Assembly: GCF_046000175.1 (NCBI RefSeq)
Contig: NZ_JBEOMB010000020.1
Span: 1-64,000 of the forward strand
Direction of reading: 5' to 3'
Source of the DNA: Rhodoplanes sp046000175
GTDB taxonomy: Bacteria > Pseudomonadota > Alphaproteobacteria > Rhizobiales > Xanthobacteraceae
Length of the DNA stretch: 64,000 nucleotides
Below are positions 18,323 to 26,887 of this stretch, in pieces. The notes beneath the pieces were generated by a model that saw nothing but the letters and a program-made list of their open reading frames with translations, was not told the DNA's origin and made no database searches. Every line of letters starts with the position of its first letter. The first letter of the stretch is position 1. The position numbers and the translations under genes were made by a program.

Positions 18323-19618
18323 TCACACCTTCAGCCGGTCGCGACGCACGAGCGGCCGGGCGAACAGCTCGGCCAAGTCGGCCGCCTGCTCGAAGCCGTG
18401 CACCGGGGTGAACAGAAGCTCGATCGACCACTTGGTCGCGAGGCCCTCGGCCTCCAGCGGATTGGCGAGGCCGAGCCCGCAGACCGTGAGGTCGGGTCGC
18501 GCCGCGCGGGCGCGATCGAGCTGCCTGTCGACGTCCTGGCCTTCCGACAGCGCCGTGCCGGCCGGCAGCAGCGCCAGCTCGGCGGCGAGATGGCCGCGGT
18601 GCAGATAGGGCGTGCCGACCTCGACGAGCGTCATCCCGAGCTCCCGCGCGGCGAACCGGGCGAGCGGCACCTCGAGCTGCGAGTCGGGGAAGAAGAAGAT
18701 GCTCTTGCCCGCGAGCTTCTCGCGCTGGCGTCCGAGCGCGACGCGGGCCCGCTCGGCGCGCGGCGCGACGACCGCGTCGAAGCGCGCGTCGTCGACCCCG
18801 AAGGCCTTGGCGACGGCGCCGATCCAGCCGGTCGTGCCCTCGACGCCGAGCGGGAACGGCGCCGACAGGCGCTGCGCCCCGCGCTTCTCCAGCAGGCGCG
18901 CCGTCTCGGCCAGGAACGGCTGGGCGAGCAGCATCCGGGTTTGCGGCCCGACCGGCGGCAGGTCGTCGGAGCGGCGCGGCGGGAAGAAGCGCACCCGCTC
19001 GACGCCCAGATCTGCGAACAGGCGGACGAACTGGTCCTCGACCACCTCGGCTAGGGCCCCGACCACGAGGAGCGATGGTGCCGCGTCGGCGGCCTCGGCC
19101 GGCATCTGCGGCACCAGGGCGGCCAGGCAGGCGTCCTCGCCCTGGGTGAAGGTCGTCTCGATGCCGCTGCCCGACCACGACAGGATCCGCACCCGCGGCG
19201 CGAACGCCTCGGACAGCCGCTCGGCGGCCCGCTGGAGGTCGAGCTTGATCACCTCGGACGGGCAGGAGCCGACCAGGAACAGGAGCTTGATGTCGGGCCG
19301 GCGCTCCACCAGCCGGGTCACCACCCGGTCGAGCTCGGCATTGGCGTCGGCCAGCCCGGCGAGGTCGCGCTCCTCGATCACGGCGGTGGCGAAGCGCGGC
19401 TCGGCGAAGATCATCACGCCGGCGGCCGACTGCAGGAGATGCGCGCAGGTGCGCGAGCCGACCACCAGGAAGAAGGCGTCCTGGATCTTCCGGTGCAGCC
19501 AGACGATGCCGGTCAGCCCGCAGAACACCTCGCGCTGGCCGCGCTCGTAGAGCACCGGGGCATCGGTGCAGCCGATCTCGGCGGACGGCGTGGCGACGGG
19601 CGGGACGATGGCGTTCAT
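18323..19618 (-). CDS. bchN: light-independent protochlorophyllide reductase subunit N
   Basis: A 431-residue NifD-like subunit. Cluster cysteines are visible in REVFCGLTG, GSRTCAHLLQ and LVGSCPSEVI, the three ligands that with BchB Asp36 hold the 4Fe-4S cluster. Start ATG 19618 overlaps the bchF stop by ATGA. A longer frame to 20050 runs over bchF out of frame and is rejected. It makes chlorophyllide from protochlorophyllide without light. Confidence 0.97.
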   Translation of the reverse strand: MNAIVPPVATPSAEIGCTDAPVLYERGQREVFCGLTGIVWLHRKIQDAFFLVVGSRTCAHLLQSAAGVMIFAEPRFATAVIEERDLAGLADANAELDRVVTRLVERRPDIKLLFLVGSCPSEVIKLDLQRAAERLSEAFAPRVRILSWSGSGIETTFTQGEDACLAALVPQMPAEAADAAPSLLVVGALAEVVEDQFVRLFADLGVERVRFFPPRRSDDLPPVGPQTRMLLAQPFLAETARLLEKRGAQRLSAPFPLGVEGTTGWIGAVAKAFGVDDARFDAVVAPRAERARVALGRQREKLAGKSIFFFPDSQLEVPLARFAARELGMTLVEVGTPYLHRGHLAAELALLPAGTALSEGQDVDRQLDRARAARPDLTVCGLGLANPLEAEGLATKWSIELLFTPVHGFEQAADLAELFARPLVRRDRLKV

Positions 19619-20136
19619 TGCGCCGCTCCGGCGAGGGCGGCGGCGGCGTCCATCGCCTCCTGCTGCTTGCGGGCGGCCCGCAGCTTGAGGACGAACTGGG
19701 TCGCGTTGACGACGTAGGAGGCGTAGGCGGCGAGCGCCAGCGTCATCTGGGTGGTCACGTCGGCCCCGGTCGCGACGGCGACCAGGTAGCCCGTGTGCAG
19801 CGCCAGCACCAGCATGCTGAACACGTCTTCCCAGAAGAAGGGACGTGCGAACAGGTACTTGCCGAAGACCACCTTCTCCCAGATCGAGCCCGTGACCATG
19901 ATGATGTAGAGCACGATCGTCTTGATCACGACCGAGACGGTGGCCGCGACATAGCCCTCGCCGGTGGCGAGGAAGCGCAGCACCAGCCCGAGGCTGACCA
20001 GGAAAACGAGGAACTGCAACGGCGCCAGGATGCCCTGCACGAGGGTCCACGGCGACGCATCACGGCGAATGCGCTCCTCGGGCGTGTAAAGCCCGATAGG
20101 CACCGCCTTCGATGCTGCATCGGAAGAAACCTGCAT
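19615..20136 (-). CDS. bchF: 2-vinyl bacteriochlorophyllide hydratase
   Basis: A 173-residue membrane protein from ATG 20136 (MQVSSDAASKAVPIGLYTPE). The BchF/Bchl-hydratase signature is TPEERIRRDASPWTLVQG, with four hydrophobic segments between residues 38 and 150. It hydrates the C3 vinyl group toward bacteriochlorophyll a. The frame extends to 20331 (238 aa), but the extra residues are non-conserved and cross the control region, so the shorter start is chosen. It is the first gene of the superoperon. Confidence 0.94.
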   Translation of the reverse strand: MQVSSDAASKAVPIGLYTPEERIRRDASPWTLVQGILAPLQFLVFLVSLGLVLRFLATGEGYVAATVSVVIKTIVLYIIMVTGSIWEKVVFGKYLFARPFFWEDVFSMLVLALHTGYLVAVATGADVTTQMTLALAAYASYVVNATQFVLKLRAARKQQEAMDAAAALAGAAQ

Positions 20137-20180
20137 CCGATCAGGATCCGAGTTGCCTGACAATCGGTAATGACACGGAC

Positions 20181-20198
20181 TGTCAACCGCCCTTGACG
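20181..20198. promoter_or_regulatory. candidate PpsR/CrtJ site, bchF side
   Basis: TGT-N12-ACG, one mismatch from the PpsR/CrtJ consensus TGT-N12-ACA, in the context TGTCA-N8-TGACG. On the minus strand it contains TTGACA, which would suit a bchF -35 element 45-50 nt upstream of the start codon, so bound PpsR could block RNA polymerase. I find no good -10 partner. Confidence 0.45.
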
Positions 20199-20257
20199 GG
20201 CGGGACGCCGGATGGTGCGATGAATCTCCCGCAGCGCCGCGGCCTGCCGCATCTTGC

Positions 20258-20267
20258 GTTGCGCAAC
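20258..20267. promoter_or_regulatory. perfect palindrome GTTGCGCAAC
   Basis: A 10-bp perfect palindrome almost midway between the two candidate PpsR sites. TTGCG just before it extends the symmetry (TTGCG-TTG-CGCAA). It may be a half-conserved binding site for another regulator; I cannot assign one. Confidence 0.3.
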
Positions 20268-20363
20268 ATGCAGACGAGACCACCCCCTCTGAGTCAGCTT
20301 TTTGCATCGCGCCGCTCCTTGCGCGTGCCATCGTGAGGCGAGCCTAGGATGCTTCCCTGGTGG

Positions 20364-20381
20364 TGTCAACAATTCTGTACG
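20364..20381. promoter_or_regulatory. candidate PpsR/CrtJ site, aerR side
   Basis: A second TGT-N12-ACG with the same single mismatch, 183 bp from the first and 57 nt before the aerR start. Paired PpsR/CrtJ sites often act cooperatively, either close together or at a distance. Confidence 0.45.
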
Positions 20382-20391
20382 TAAACTAAAC

Positions 20392-20420
20392 TTGACTGTT
20401 CATCCCCGCGGGCTTTAACT
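20392..20420 (+). promoter_or_regulatory. possible aerR promoter
   Basis: TTGACT (20392-20397), 17 bp, TTAACT (20415-20420). The spacing is right, but the predicted transcript would begin only about 10 nt before the aerR ATG and would cut into its GAGAGG ribosome site. An earlier promoter is therefore equally possible. Confidence 0.3.
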
Positions 20421-20437
20421 TGTTGAGAGGCGTAGCT

Positions 20438-21361
20438 ATGGCCGAAGCGAGACCCCAGGTGGCGGCGAGGGATTGGTGGGTCAGAACGAGCGGCTATCCT
20501 GGCGACGGCCGCGCCGCCGATCGGCTCGCCGTGGCCGAGACGCATCGTTCCAACGACACACCATGGTCTTCGACGGTGGCGCCGGCCGCCCCGCTGGCGA
20601 CACCCGTCAACCGGGCCGTCGAGCACCACATCCTCCCGAAGCTCGTGCTCGCGCACTCCTGCACCTGTGACGAGCTGCCGATGCCGGGCCGGGCCCTGGA
20701 CGCGGACGAGGTCGCCGAGCTGACCGACCGGGTGCTGGCCGGCGACGATGCCGGCGCGCTGTCCTTCGTCGAGGCCGTGCTCGCCCGCGGCATGCCGGTC
20801 GAGCGGGTCTATCTCGACGTGCTGGCGCCGACCGCCCGGCGCCTCGGCGAGATGTGGAACCACGACACCTGCGACTTCACCCAGGTCACGCTCGGCCTGT
20901 GGCGTCTCCATCGCGTGCTGCGCGAGTTCAGCGCCTCGTTCCACAGCGAGGTCGAGCACCTGCAGGAAGGCCTGCCGGTGCTCCTCGTGCCGGCGCCCGG
21001 CGAGCAGCACACCTTCGGCATCGCCATGGTGGCGGAGTTCTTCCGCCGCGCCGGCTGGCTCGTTTGGGACGCGCCGGTGCCGGCCCGCGCCGATCTCGCC
21101 GCCATGGTCCGCAACGAGTGGTTCGCCGTGGTGGGCTTCTCGTTGAGCTGCGAAACGCGGCTGGAGGCGCTCGCCGCCTGCATCCAGACGGTTCGCCGCG
21201 ACTCCTGCAACCGTTCGGTCGGCGTGCTGGTCGGCGGTCGCGTCTTCGTCGATCACCCGGACTATGTCGCCCGGGTCGGTGCCGACGCGGTCGCGGTCGA
21301 TGCCCGCCAGGCACCCATTCAGGCACAGAATCTCGTCGCCGCGCTCGCCCATCGCCCGTGA
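20438..21361 (+). CDS. aerR: AerR/PpaA-type B12-binding antirepressor
   Basis: A 307-residue protein from ATG 20438, preceded by GAGAGG; an in-frame TTG lies at 20420. The C-terminal half is a cobalamin-binding-like domain: a helical part (VERVYLDVLAPTARRLGEMW), then PAPGEQHTFGIAMVAEFF, where ExHTFG replaces the classic DxHxxG, and VGFSLSCETRLEALAA. In Rhodobacter AerR and PpaA bind B12 and modulate CrtJ/PpsR. Here it lies directly upstream of ppsR1, probably co-transcribed, supporting the same role. Confidence 0.87.
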   Translation: MAEARPQVAARDWWVRTSGYPGDGRAADRLAVAETHRSNDTPWSSTVAPAAPLATPVNRAVEHHILPKLVLAHSCTCDELPMPGRALDADEVAELTDRVLAGDDAGALSFVEAVLARGMPVERVYLDVLAPTARRLGEMWNHDTCDFTQVTLGLWRLHRVLREFSASFHSEVEHLQEGLPVLLVPAPGEQHTFGIAMVAEFFRRAGWLVWDAPVPARADLAAMVRNEWFAVVGFSLSCETRLEALAACIQTVRRDSCNRSVGVLVGGRVFVDHPDYVARVGADAVAVDARQAPIQAQNLVAALAHRP

Positions 21362-21428
21362 TCGACGCCACGCGCCGACCAGGGACGACGGCGGGCCGGT
21401 GACGGCTCGAAAGAGGACTTGGTCGCAC

Positions 21429-22850
21429 GTGAACGGCTTCAGAGCGCCGATAGAGTCGTTGGGCGAGCTGGACGTGAAGGCGGCGGCGACCCTCGTCGCG
21501 GCCGCGGCGGACGTTGCGCTGGTGGTCGGCGACAACGGCATCATCCGCGACATGGCCTGCCAGAGCCCGGAGCTGCAATCCGCCCTCGAGGGTCACGGGC
21601 CCCTGCTCGGCCAGACCTTCGCCGACACGGTGACGACCGAGAGCCGTCCCAAGGTCGAGGCGCTGTTGCGCGAGGCGGGCGACCTGGCGACCCCGCGCCG
21701 CCAGGTCAACCATCCCTCCACCCGCGGCATGGACGTGCCGATCCTCTACTCGGCGATCCGGCTGCCGTCCGGCCCGCTGATCGCGGTCGGCCGCGACCTG
21801 CGCCCGGTCGCCGAGCTGCAGCAGCGGCTCGTCGAGGCGCAGCAGTCGATGGAGCGCGACTACACGCGCCTGCGCCACGCCGAGACCCGCTACCGGCTCC
21901 TGTTCCAGATGTCGCCCGAGCCGGTGCTGATCGTCGACACCTCGTCGCAACGGGTGGTCGAGGCGAATCCCGCCGCCGCCCAGACCTTCGGGGATCTCGG
22001 CCGCCGCATCATCGGCCGCCCGCTCCTGGAGGCGTTCGAGCCCGACACCGTGCCGGCCATCCAGGCGCTGCTCGCCGGCGTCCGCTCGGCCGGCCGATCG
22101 GATTCCACGCGCGCCCGGCTGGTCGATTCCGGCCGCACCGTGTTCGTCTCCGCCTCGCTGTTCCGCCAGGAGAACGCCTCGCTGTTCCTGGTCCGCCTGT
22201 CGCTGCCGGAGCGCGACGGCGCCGGGACCGGCACGGAAAGCCGCACGAAGCTCCTGCGCTTCTTCGAGCACGCCCCGGACGGCATCGTCGTCACCGACCG
22301 CGACGGCCGCGTGCTCGCCGCCAACCCGGCGTTCCTGGATCTCGCCCAGCTCGCCAGCGAGGAGCAGGCGCGCGGGGAATCGCTCGAGCGCTGGCTCGGC
22401 CGCTCCGGCGTCGACCTCAACGTGCTGGTCGCGAACCTTCGCCAGATCGGCTCGGTGCGGCTGTTCGCGACGACGCTGCGCGGCGAGCTCGGCGCTCAGG
22501 CCGAGGTCGAGATCTCGGCCGCCGCCGTCGCCAACGGGGCCGAGCCCTTCTACGGCTTCACGGTCCGCAATGTCGGCCGCCGCCTGCCGACCGACGCCCG
22601 CGCCGGTCGCGAGATGCCGCGCTCGGTCGACCAGCTCACCGAGCTGGTCGGACGGGTGTCGCTGAAGGAGCTGGTGCGCGAGGCCACCGACGTGGTCGAG
22701 CGGCTGTGCATCGAGGCGGCGCTCGAGCTGACCGGCAACAACCGCGCCTCGGCGGCCGAGATGCTCGGCCTGTCGCGCCAGAGCCTCTACGTGAAGCTGC
22801 GCCGCTACGGCCTCGCCGACGCCGGCGAGCCGGTCGAGCCGGAAGAATGA
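21429..22850 (+). CDS. ppsR1: PpsR/CrtJ transcriptional repressor, copy 1
   Basis: 473 residues from GTG 21429 (AGAGGA 11 nt upstream); GTG 21399 is an alternative. Domains: an N-terminal PAS-like region, a coiled linker (ELQQRLVEAQQSMERDYTRLR), two PAS domains (about 155-255 and 275-375) and a C-terminal Fis-type helix-turn-helix (NNRASAAEMLGLSRQSLYVKL). Cys427 sits just before the helix-turn-helix, at the site equivalent to the redox/heme-responsive Cys424 of Rhodobacter PpsR. It represses bch, puc and crt genes under oxygen in known systems. Confidence 0.93.
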   Translation: MNGFRAPIESLGELDVKAAATLVAAAADVALVVGDNGIIRDMACQSPELQSALEGHGPLLGQTFADTVTTESRPKVEALLREAGDLATPRRQVNHPSTRGMDVPILYSAIRLPSGPLIAVGRDLRPVAELQQRLVEAQQSMERDYTRLRHAETRYRLLFQMSPEPVLIVDTSSQRVVEANPAAAQTFGDLGRRIIGRPLLEAFEPDTVPAIQALLAGVRSAGRSDSTRARLVDSGRTVFVSASLFRQENASLFLVRLSLPERDGAGTGTESRTKLLRFFEHAPDGIVVTDRDGRVLAANPAFLDLAQLASEEQARGESLERWLGRSGVDLNVLVANLRQIGSVRLFATTLRGELGAQAEVEISAAAVANGAEPFYGFTVRNVGRRLPTDARAGREMPRSVDQLTELVGRVSLKELVREATDVVERLCIEAALELTGNNRASAAEMLGLSRQSLYVKLRRYGLADAGEPVEPEE

Positions 22851-22868
22851 GCCAATGAGCGAGCTGGT

Positions 22869-23768
22869 ATGAGTGCGACGACGACCCTGCAGGTGCCGGC
22901 CCCGTCGGCCGTGCTCGAGCTGTTGAAGCCGATCACCTGGTTCCCGCCCATGTGGGCGTTCGCCTGCGGCGTCGTCTCGTCCGGGCTGCCGCTCGGGCCG
23001 CGCTGGCCCGTGGTGGTCGCCGGCATCGTGCTGTGCGGGCCGCTGCTGGTCGCCACCAGCCAGGTCGTCAACGACTGGTTCGACCGCCATGTCGACGCCA
23101 TCAACGAGCCGCACCGGCCGATCCCGTCCGGCCGCATCCCGGGCCGCTGGGGCCTCTATCTCGCGATTCTCTGGACCGCGATGTCGCTGGCGCTGGCGAG
23201 CCAGCTCGGCGACTGGGTGCTCGGCGCCGCCGCGGTCGGCCTGGTGCTCGCCTGGCTCTACAGCGCGCCGCCGGTCCGGCTGAAGCAGAACGGCTGGTAC
23301 GGAAACGCCGCCTGCGCCATCACCTACGAGGGCTTCGCCTGGTTCACGGGCGCCGCCGTGATGATCGGCGGCCTGCCCGACTGGCGGATCGTGACACTCG
23401 CGTTCCTTTACAGCGCCGGCGCGCACGGCATCATGACCCTCAACGACTTCAAGTCGATCGAGGGCGACATCCGCACCGGCGTCCGCTCGCTGCCCGTGCA
23501 GCTCGGCGTCGACGCCGCCGCCCGCCTCGCCTGCATCGTGATGGCGGTGCCGCAGGTGATCGTCATCGCCCTGCTGCTCGCCTGGGGCAAGCCGATACAG
23601 GCCGCCATCGTCGCGGCGCTGCTGGTCGCGCAGGGCGCGCTGGCGGTGCGCTTCCTGCGCGAGCCGATCGCCAAGGCGACGTGGTTCAGCGGCCTCGGCG
23701 TCACGCTCTATGTCGCCGGCATGATGACGAGCGCCGTCGCGCTCGCGAGCCTCGGAGCCCCGGCATGA
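22869..23768 (+). CDS. bchG: bacteriochlorophyll a synthase
   Basis: A 299-residue UbiA-family prenyltransferase with about eight membrane helices. The two Asp-rich motifs are NDWFDRHVDAINEPHRP and LNDFKSIEGDIRTG. It esterifies bacteriochlorophyllide a with geranylgeranyl or phytyl diphosphate. It starts 18 nt after ppsR1 and its stop overlaps the following gene by ATGA. Confidence 0.97.
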   Translation: MSATTTLQVPAPSAVLELLKPITWFPPMWAFACGVVSSGLPLGPRWPVVVAGIVLCGPLLVATSQVVNDWFDRHVDAINEPHRPIPSGRIPGRWGLYLAILWTAMSLALASQLGDWVLGAAAVGLVLAWLYSAPPVRLKQNGWYGNAACAITYEGFAWFTGAAVMIGGLPDWRIVTLAFLYSAGAHGIMTLNDFKSIEGDIRTGVRSLPVQLGVDAAARLACIVMAVPQVIVIALLLAWGKPIQAAIVAALLVAQGALAVRFLREPIAKATWFSGLGVTLYVAGMMTSAVALASLGAPA

Positions 23769-25168
23769 GCCCGACCGCGCACCTCGCCTCGGGCGCAAGA
23801 CCGCTCGACCTCGTCGGGATCGTCCGGCTCGGCCTCGTGCAGACGGCGCTCGGCGCGATCGTGGTGCTGACCACCTCGACCCTCAACCGGGTGATGGTCG
23901 TCGAGTTCGCCCTCCCGGCGATGCTACCCGGCGCGCTGGTCGCCATCCATTACGCCGTGCAGGTGCTGCGGCCGCGCTGGGGCCACGGCTCCGACTCGGG
24001 CGGCCGGGCGACGCCGTGGATCCTCGGCGGCATGGCGACGCTGGCGCTGTCGGGCGCCGCCGCCGCGATGGGCACGGCCCTGCTCGGCACCAGCGTGGTG
24101 CTCGGCGTCGCCATCGCGGCGCTCGCCTTCGTCGGCATCGGCATCGGGGTCGGCGCCGCCGGCACCTCGCTTCTCGTGCTGCTCGCCAAGCGCGTCGATC
24201 CGGACCGCCGCGCCGCCGCCGCCACCATCGTCTGGGTGATGATGATCGTCGGCTTCATCGTCACGGCGGGCGGCGCCGGCCATCTGCTCGACCCGTTCTC
24301 GCCGGCCCGGCTCGTCACCGTCGCGACCAGCGTGTCGGCGATCGCCATCGTGGTCTCGGTGCTGGCCGTGTGGGGCGTCGAGGGCGATCCTCGCGCCGCG
24401 GCCGCGCCGGCCGCCACGGGCCGCGGCGAGGACACGCGAAAAGTGCCGTTCCGCGAGGCGCTGGCCCAGGTCTGGGCCGAGCCCGAGGCGCGCCGCTTCG
24501 CCATCTTCGTGCTGATCTCGATGCTCGCCTACAGCGCCCAGGACCTGATCCTCGAGCCGTTCGCCGGCACCGTGTTCGGCTTCACGCCGGGCGATTCGAC
24601 CAAGCTCTCCGGCGTCCAGCACACCGGCGTGCTGATCGGCATGGTGACGGTCGGCATCGCCGGCACGGGCCGCTTCGGGCGGGCGCTCGCCTCGATGCGG
24701 GGCTGGTGCATCGGCGGCTGCATCGCCTCGGCGATCGCGCTCGCGAGCCTCGCGCTCGGCGCCTTCGTCGGCCCCGGCTGGCCGCTGCGGGCCTGCGTGT
24801 TCATGCTCGGCGTCACCAACGGCGCCTACGCGGTCGCCGCCATCGGCTCGATGATGGGGCTCGCCAGCGAGGGCCGCGAGCACCGCGAGGGCGTCCGCAT
24901 GGGCCTGTGGGGCGCCGCCCAGGCGATCTCCTTCGGGGTCGGCGGCTTTCTCGGGACGCTGGCGAGCGACGTCGCGCGCGCCCTGCTCGGCTCGCCCGTC
25001 TCCGCCTACGCCACCGTTTTCGCGCTCGAGGCCGTGCTGTTCCTGGTGTCCGCCGTGCTGGCCGCCCGGGTGCATCCGGGCCGCGTCTCCGAGCGCACCG
25101 TCGCTTTGACCGAGGGCGAGACCGACGCGGACGACCCGCTCTACGCGCCCGCGAAGGCAGGGAGGTGA
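23765..25168 (+). CDS. PucC-family transporter-like protein of the bchG-bchP locus
   Basis: A 467-residue, 12-helix major-facilitator-like protein related to LhaA and PucC. It shares TSTLNRVMVVEFALPAMLPG, TPWILGGMATLALSG and AYSAQDLILEPFAGTVFGFTPG with them. A gene of this class (orf428/bch2) sits between bchG and bchP in many purple bacteria, probably working in bacteriochlorophyll delivery or antenna assembly. Both ends overlap bchG and bchP, so coupling is strong. It is the second PucC-like protein of the window. Confidence 0.92.
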   Translation: MSPTAHLASGARPLDLVGIVRLGLVQTALGAIVVLTTSTLNRVMVVEFALPAMLPGALVAIHYAVQVLRPRWGHGSDSGGRATPWILGGMATLALSGAAAAMGTALLGTSVVLGVAIAALAFVGIGIGVGAAGTSLLVLLAKRVDPDRRAAAATIVWVMMIVGFIVTAGGAGHLLDPFSPARLVTVATSVSAIAIVVSVLAVWGVEGDPRAAAAPAATGRGEDTRKVPFREALAQVWAEPEARRFAIFVLISMLAYSAQDLILEPFAGTVFGFTPGDSTKLSGVQHTGVLIGMVTVGIAGTGRFGRALASMRGWCIGGCIASAIALASLALGAFVGPGWPLRACVFMLGVTNGAYAVAAIGSMMGLASEGREHREGVRMGLWGAAQAISFGVGGFLGTLASDVARALLGSPVSAYATVFALEAVLFLVSAVLAARVHPGRVSERTVALTEGETDADDPLYAPAKAGR

Positions 25169-26364
25169 TGACCATGCCCGCACTGGAGACCTACGACACC
25201 GTCGTCGTCGGCGGCGGCCCCGCCGGGGCGACCGCCGCCACCGATCTCGCCCGCCGCGGCCGCGCCGTGCTGCTGCTCGACAAGGCCGGCCGCATCAAGC
25301 CGTGCGGCGGCGCCATCCCGCCGCGCGCCATCCGCGACTTCGACATTCCCGAGCACATGTTGTGCGCCAAGATCACCGGCGCCCGCATGGTGGCGCCCTC
25401 GGCCCGCCAGGTCGACATGCCGATCGACGGCGGCTTCGTCGGTATGGTCGACCGCGGCCCGTTCGACGAGTGGCTGCGCGAGCGCGCCGCCAAGGCCGGC
25501 GCCGTGCGGCGCACCGGCACGTTCGAGAAGCTCGAGCGCGACGACTCCGGCCTCTCGGTCCTCCACTATCGCGACAAGGAGAGCGGCGCGCCGCAGAGCG
25601 TGCGGGCCCGCACCGTGATCGGCGCCGACGGCGCGGTGTCGCAGGTCGGGCGCCAGGCGGTGCCGGGCGCCGACAAGGTGCCGATGGTGTTCGCCTATCA
25701 CGAGATCGTCCGGTCGCCGGAGGCCGGCGTCGGCGACTTCGATCCGGCGCGCTGCGACGTCTACTACCAGGGCCCGCTGTCGCCCGACTTCTACGCCTGG
25801 ATCTTCCCGCACGGCACGACCACCAGCATCGGCACCGGCTCGATGAAGAAGGGCTTCGCGCTGCGCGAGGCGGTGGCACAGCTGCGCCGCGCCACCGGGC
25901 TCGACGCCTGCGAGACGCTGCGTCACGAGGGCGCGCCGATCCCGCTGCATCCGCTCAAGCGCTGGGACAACGGCCGCGACGTGCTCTTGGCCGGCGACGC
26001 CGCCGGCGTGGTGGCGCCGGCCTCGGGCGAAGGCATCTACTACGCGCTCGCCGGCGGCCGCCTCGCCGCCGAGGCGGTCGACGAGGCGCTGGCGACCGGC
26101 GACGCGCGCGCCCTCGCGCTCGCCCGCAAGCGCTTCATGAAGGCGCACGGCCGGGTGTTCTTCATCCTTGGAATGATGCAGCGCTTCTGGTATCGCAGCG
26201 ACTGGACGCGCGAGCGTTTCGTCGGGATGTGCCGCGACCCGGACGTGCAGCGGCTGACCTGGCAAGCCTACATGAACAAGGAGCTGGTCCGGGCCAAGCC
26301 CGCGGCTCACGTGCGGATCTTCTTCAAGGACGTCGCCACGCTGTGCGGTCTCGCTCGCCCCTGA
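25168..26364 (+). CDS. bchP: geranylgeranyl diphosphate/bacteriochlorophyll reductase
   Basis: A 398-residue flavoprotein reducing the geranylgeranyl tail to phytyl. It has the N-terminal Rossmann motif VVVGGGPAGATAATDLARRG, the KPCGGAIPPR segment and the FAD-binding VLLAGDAAGVVAPASGEGI. ATG 25168 overlaps the previous stop; the ATG at 25174 sits better behind GGGAGG and may be the true start. The 3' end overlaps tspO by 22 nt. Confidence 0.96.
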   Translation: MTMPALETYDTVVVGGGPAGATAATDLARRGRAVLLLDKAGRIKPCGGAIPPRAIRDFDIPEHMLCAKITGARMVAPSARQVDMPIDGGFVGMVDRGPFDEWLRERAAKAGAVRRTGTFEKLERDDSGLSVLHYRDKESGAPQSVRARTVIGADGAVSQVGRQAVPGADKVPMVFAYHEIVRSPEAGVGDFDPARCDVYYQGPLSPDFYAWIFPHGTTTSIGTGSMKKGFALREAVAQLRRATGLDACETLRHEGAPIPLHPLKRWDNGRDVLLAGDAAGVVAPASGEGIYYALAGGRLAAEAVDEALATGDARALALARKRFMKAHGRVFFILGMMQRFWYRSDWTRERFVGMCRDPDVQRLTWQAYMNKELVRAKPAAHVRIFFKDVATLCGLARP

Positions 26365-26876
26365 CGCTTCGCGTCGACCTGCCGCAGGAGCCGCGCGAGC
26401 GCGGCTTCTGGTGGCCCCTCGTGCTCGCCACGCTGTTCACGGCGGCGATCGCCACCATCGGCGGCGAGCTCACCCAGCTCGGCGACTGGTACCAGGCGCT
26501 CAAGAAGCCGTCCTGGCAGCCGCCCGACTACGCCTTCCCGATCGTCTGGACGACCGTGTTCGCCTTCTCGGTGATCGGCATGGCGTTCGCCTGGCGCGAC
26601 GTCGCCTGCCCGCGCCGGCGCGGCGTGATCGTCGCGCTGTTCGTCCTGGTCGGCGGCCTCAACATGTTGTGGAGCTTCCTGTTCTTCAATCAGCAACGGC
26701 CCGACTGGGCGCTGATCGAGGTCGGCGCCCTGTGGCTCGCCGTGTTCCTGATGGTGGTCGCGCCGCTGAAGGACTCCAAGCTCGCCAGCCTGTTCTTCTT
26801 CCCTTACCTCGTGTGGGTGACGATCGCGTCCTATCTCACCTGGACCGTGGTCCAGCTCAACGGCCCGTTCGGCTGA
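26343..26876 (+). CDS. tspO: TspO/CrtK tryptophan-rich sensory protein
   Basis: 177 residues from GTG 26343, inside the bchP end. Five membrane helices and the TspO pattern WYQALKKPSWQPPDYAFPIVWT are clear, with a conserved Trp-rich core. TspO binds tetrapyrroles and in Rhodobacter sphaeroides tunes photosynthesis gene expression with oxygen. Placement directly after bchP fits a link between pigment intermediates and regulation. Confidence 0.93.
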   Translation: MRSRSPLTLRVDLPQEPRERGFWWPLVLATLFTAAIATIGGELTQLGDWYQALKKPSWQPPDYAFPIVWTTVFAFSVIGMAFAWRDVACPRRRGVIVALFVLVGGLNMLWSFLFFNQQRPDWALIEVGALWLAVFLMVVAPLKDSKLASLFFFPYLVWVTIASYLTWTVVQLNGPFG

Positions 26877-26887
26877 CCGGCCCCGCG

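Larger units (their letters stand above)
20137..20437. promoter_or_regulatory. divergent bchF / aerR control region
   Basis: 300 bp between two divergent photosynthesis operons. It contains two near-consensus PpsR sites (20181-20198 and 20364-20381), a perfect 10-bp palindrome (20258-20267) and a -35/-10 candidate for aerR. The repressor, the antirepressor and their likely target share this region, so it is the obvious place where oxygen and light control of the superoperon would act. Confidence 0.7.

Noticed and set aside
20928..23798. 956-codon minus-strand ORF over ppsR1 and bchG
   Set aside because: Antisense shadow; no family match, and both plus-strand genes are unmistakable.
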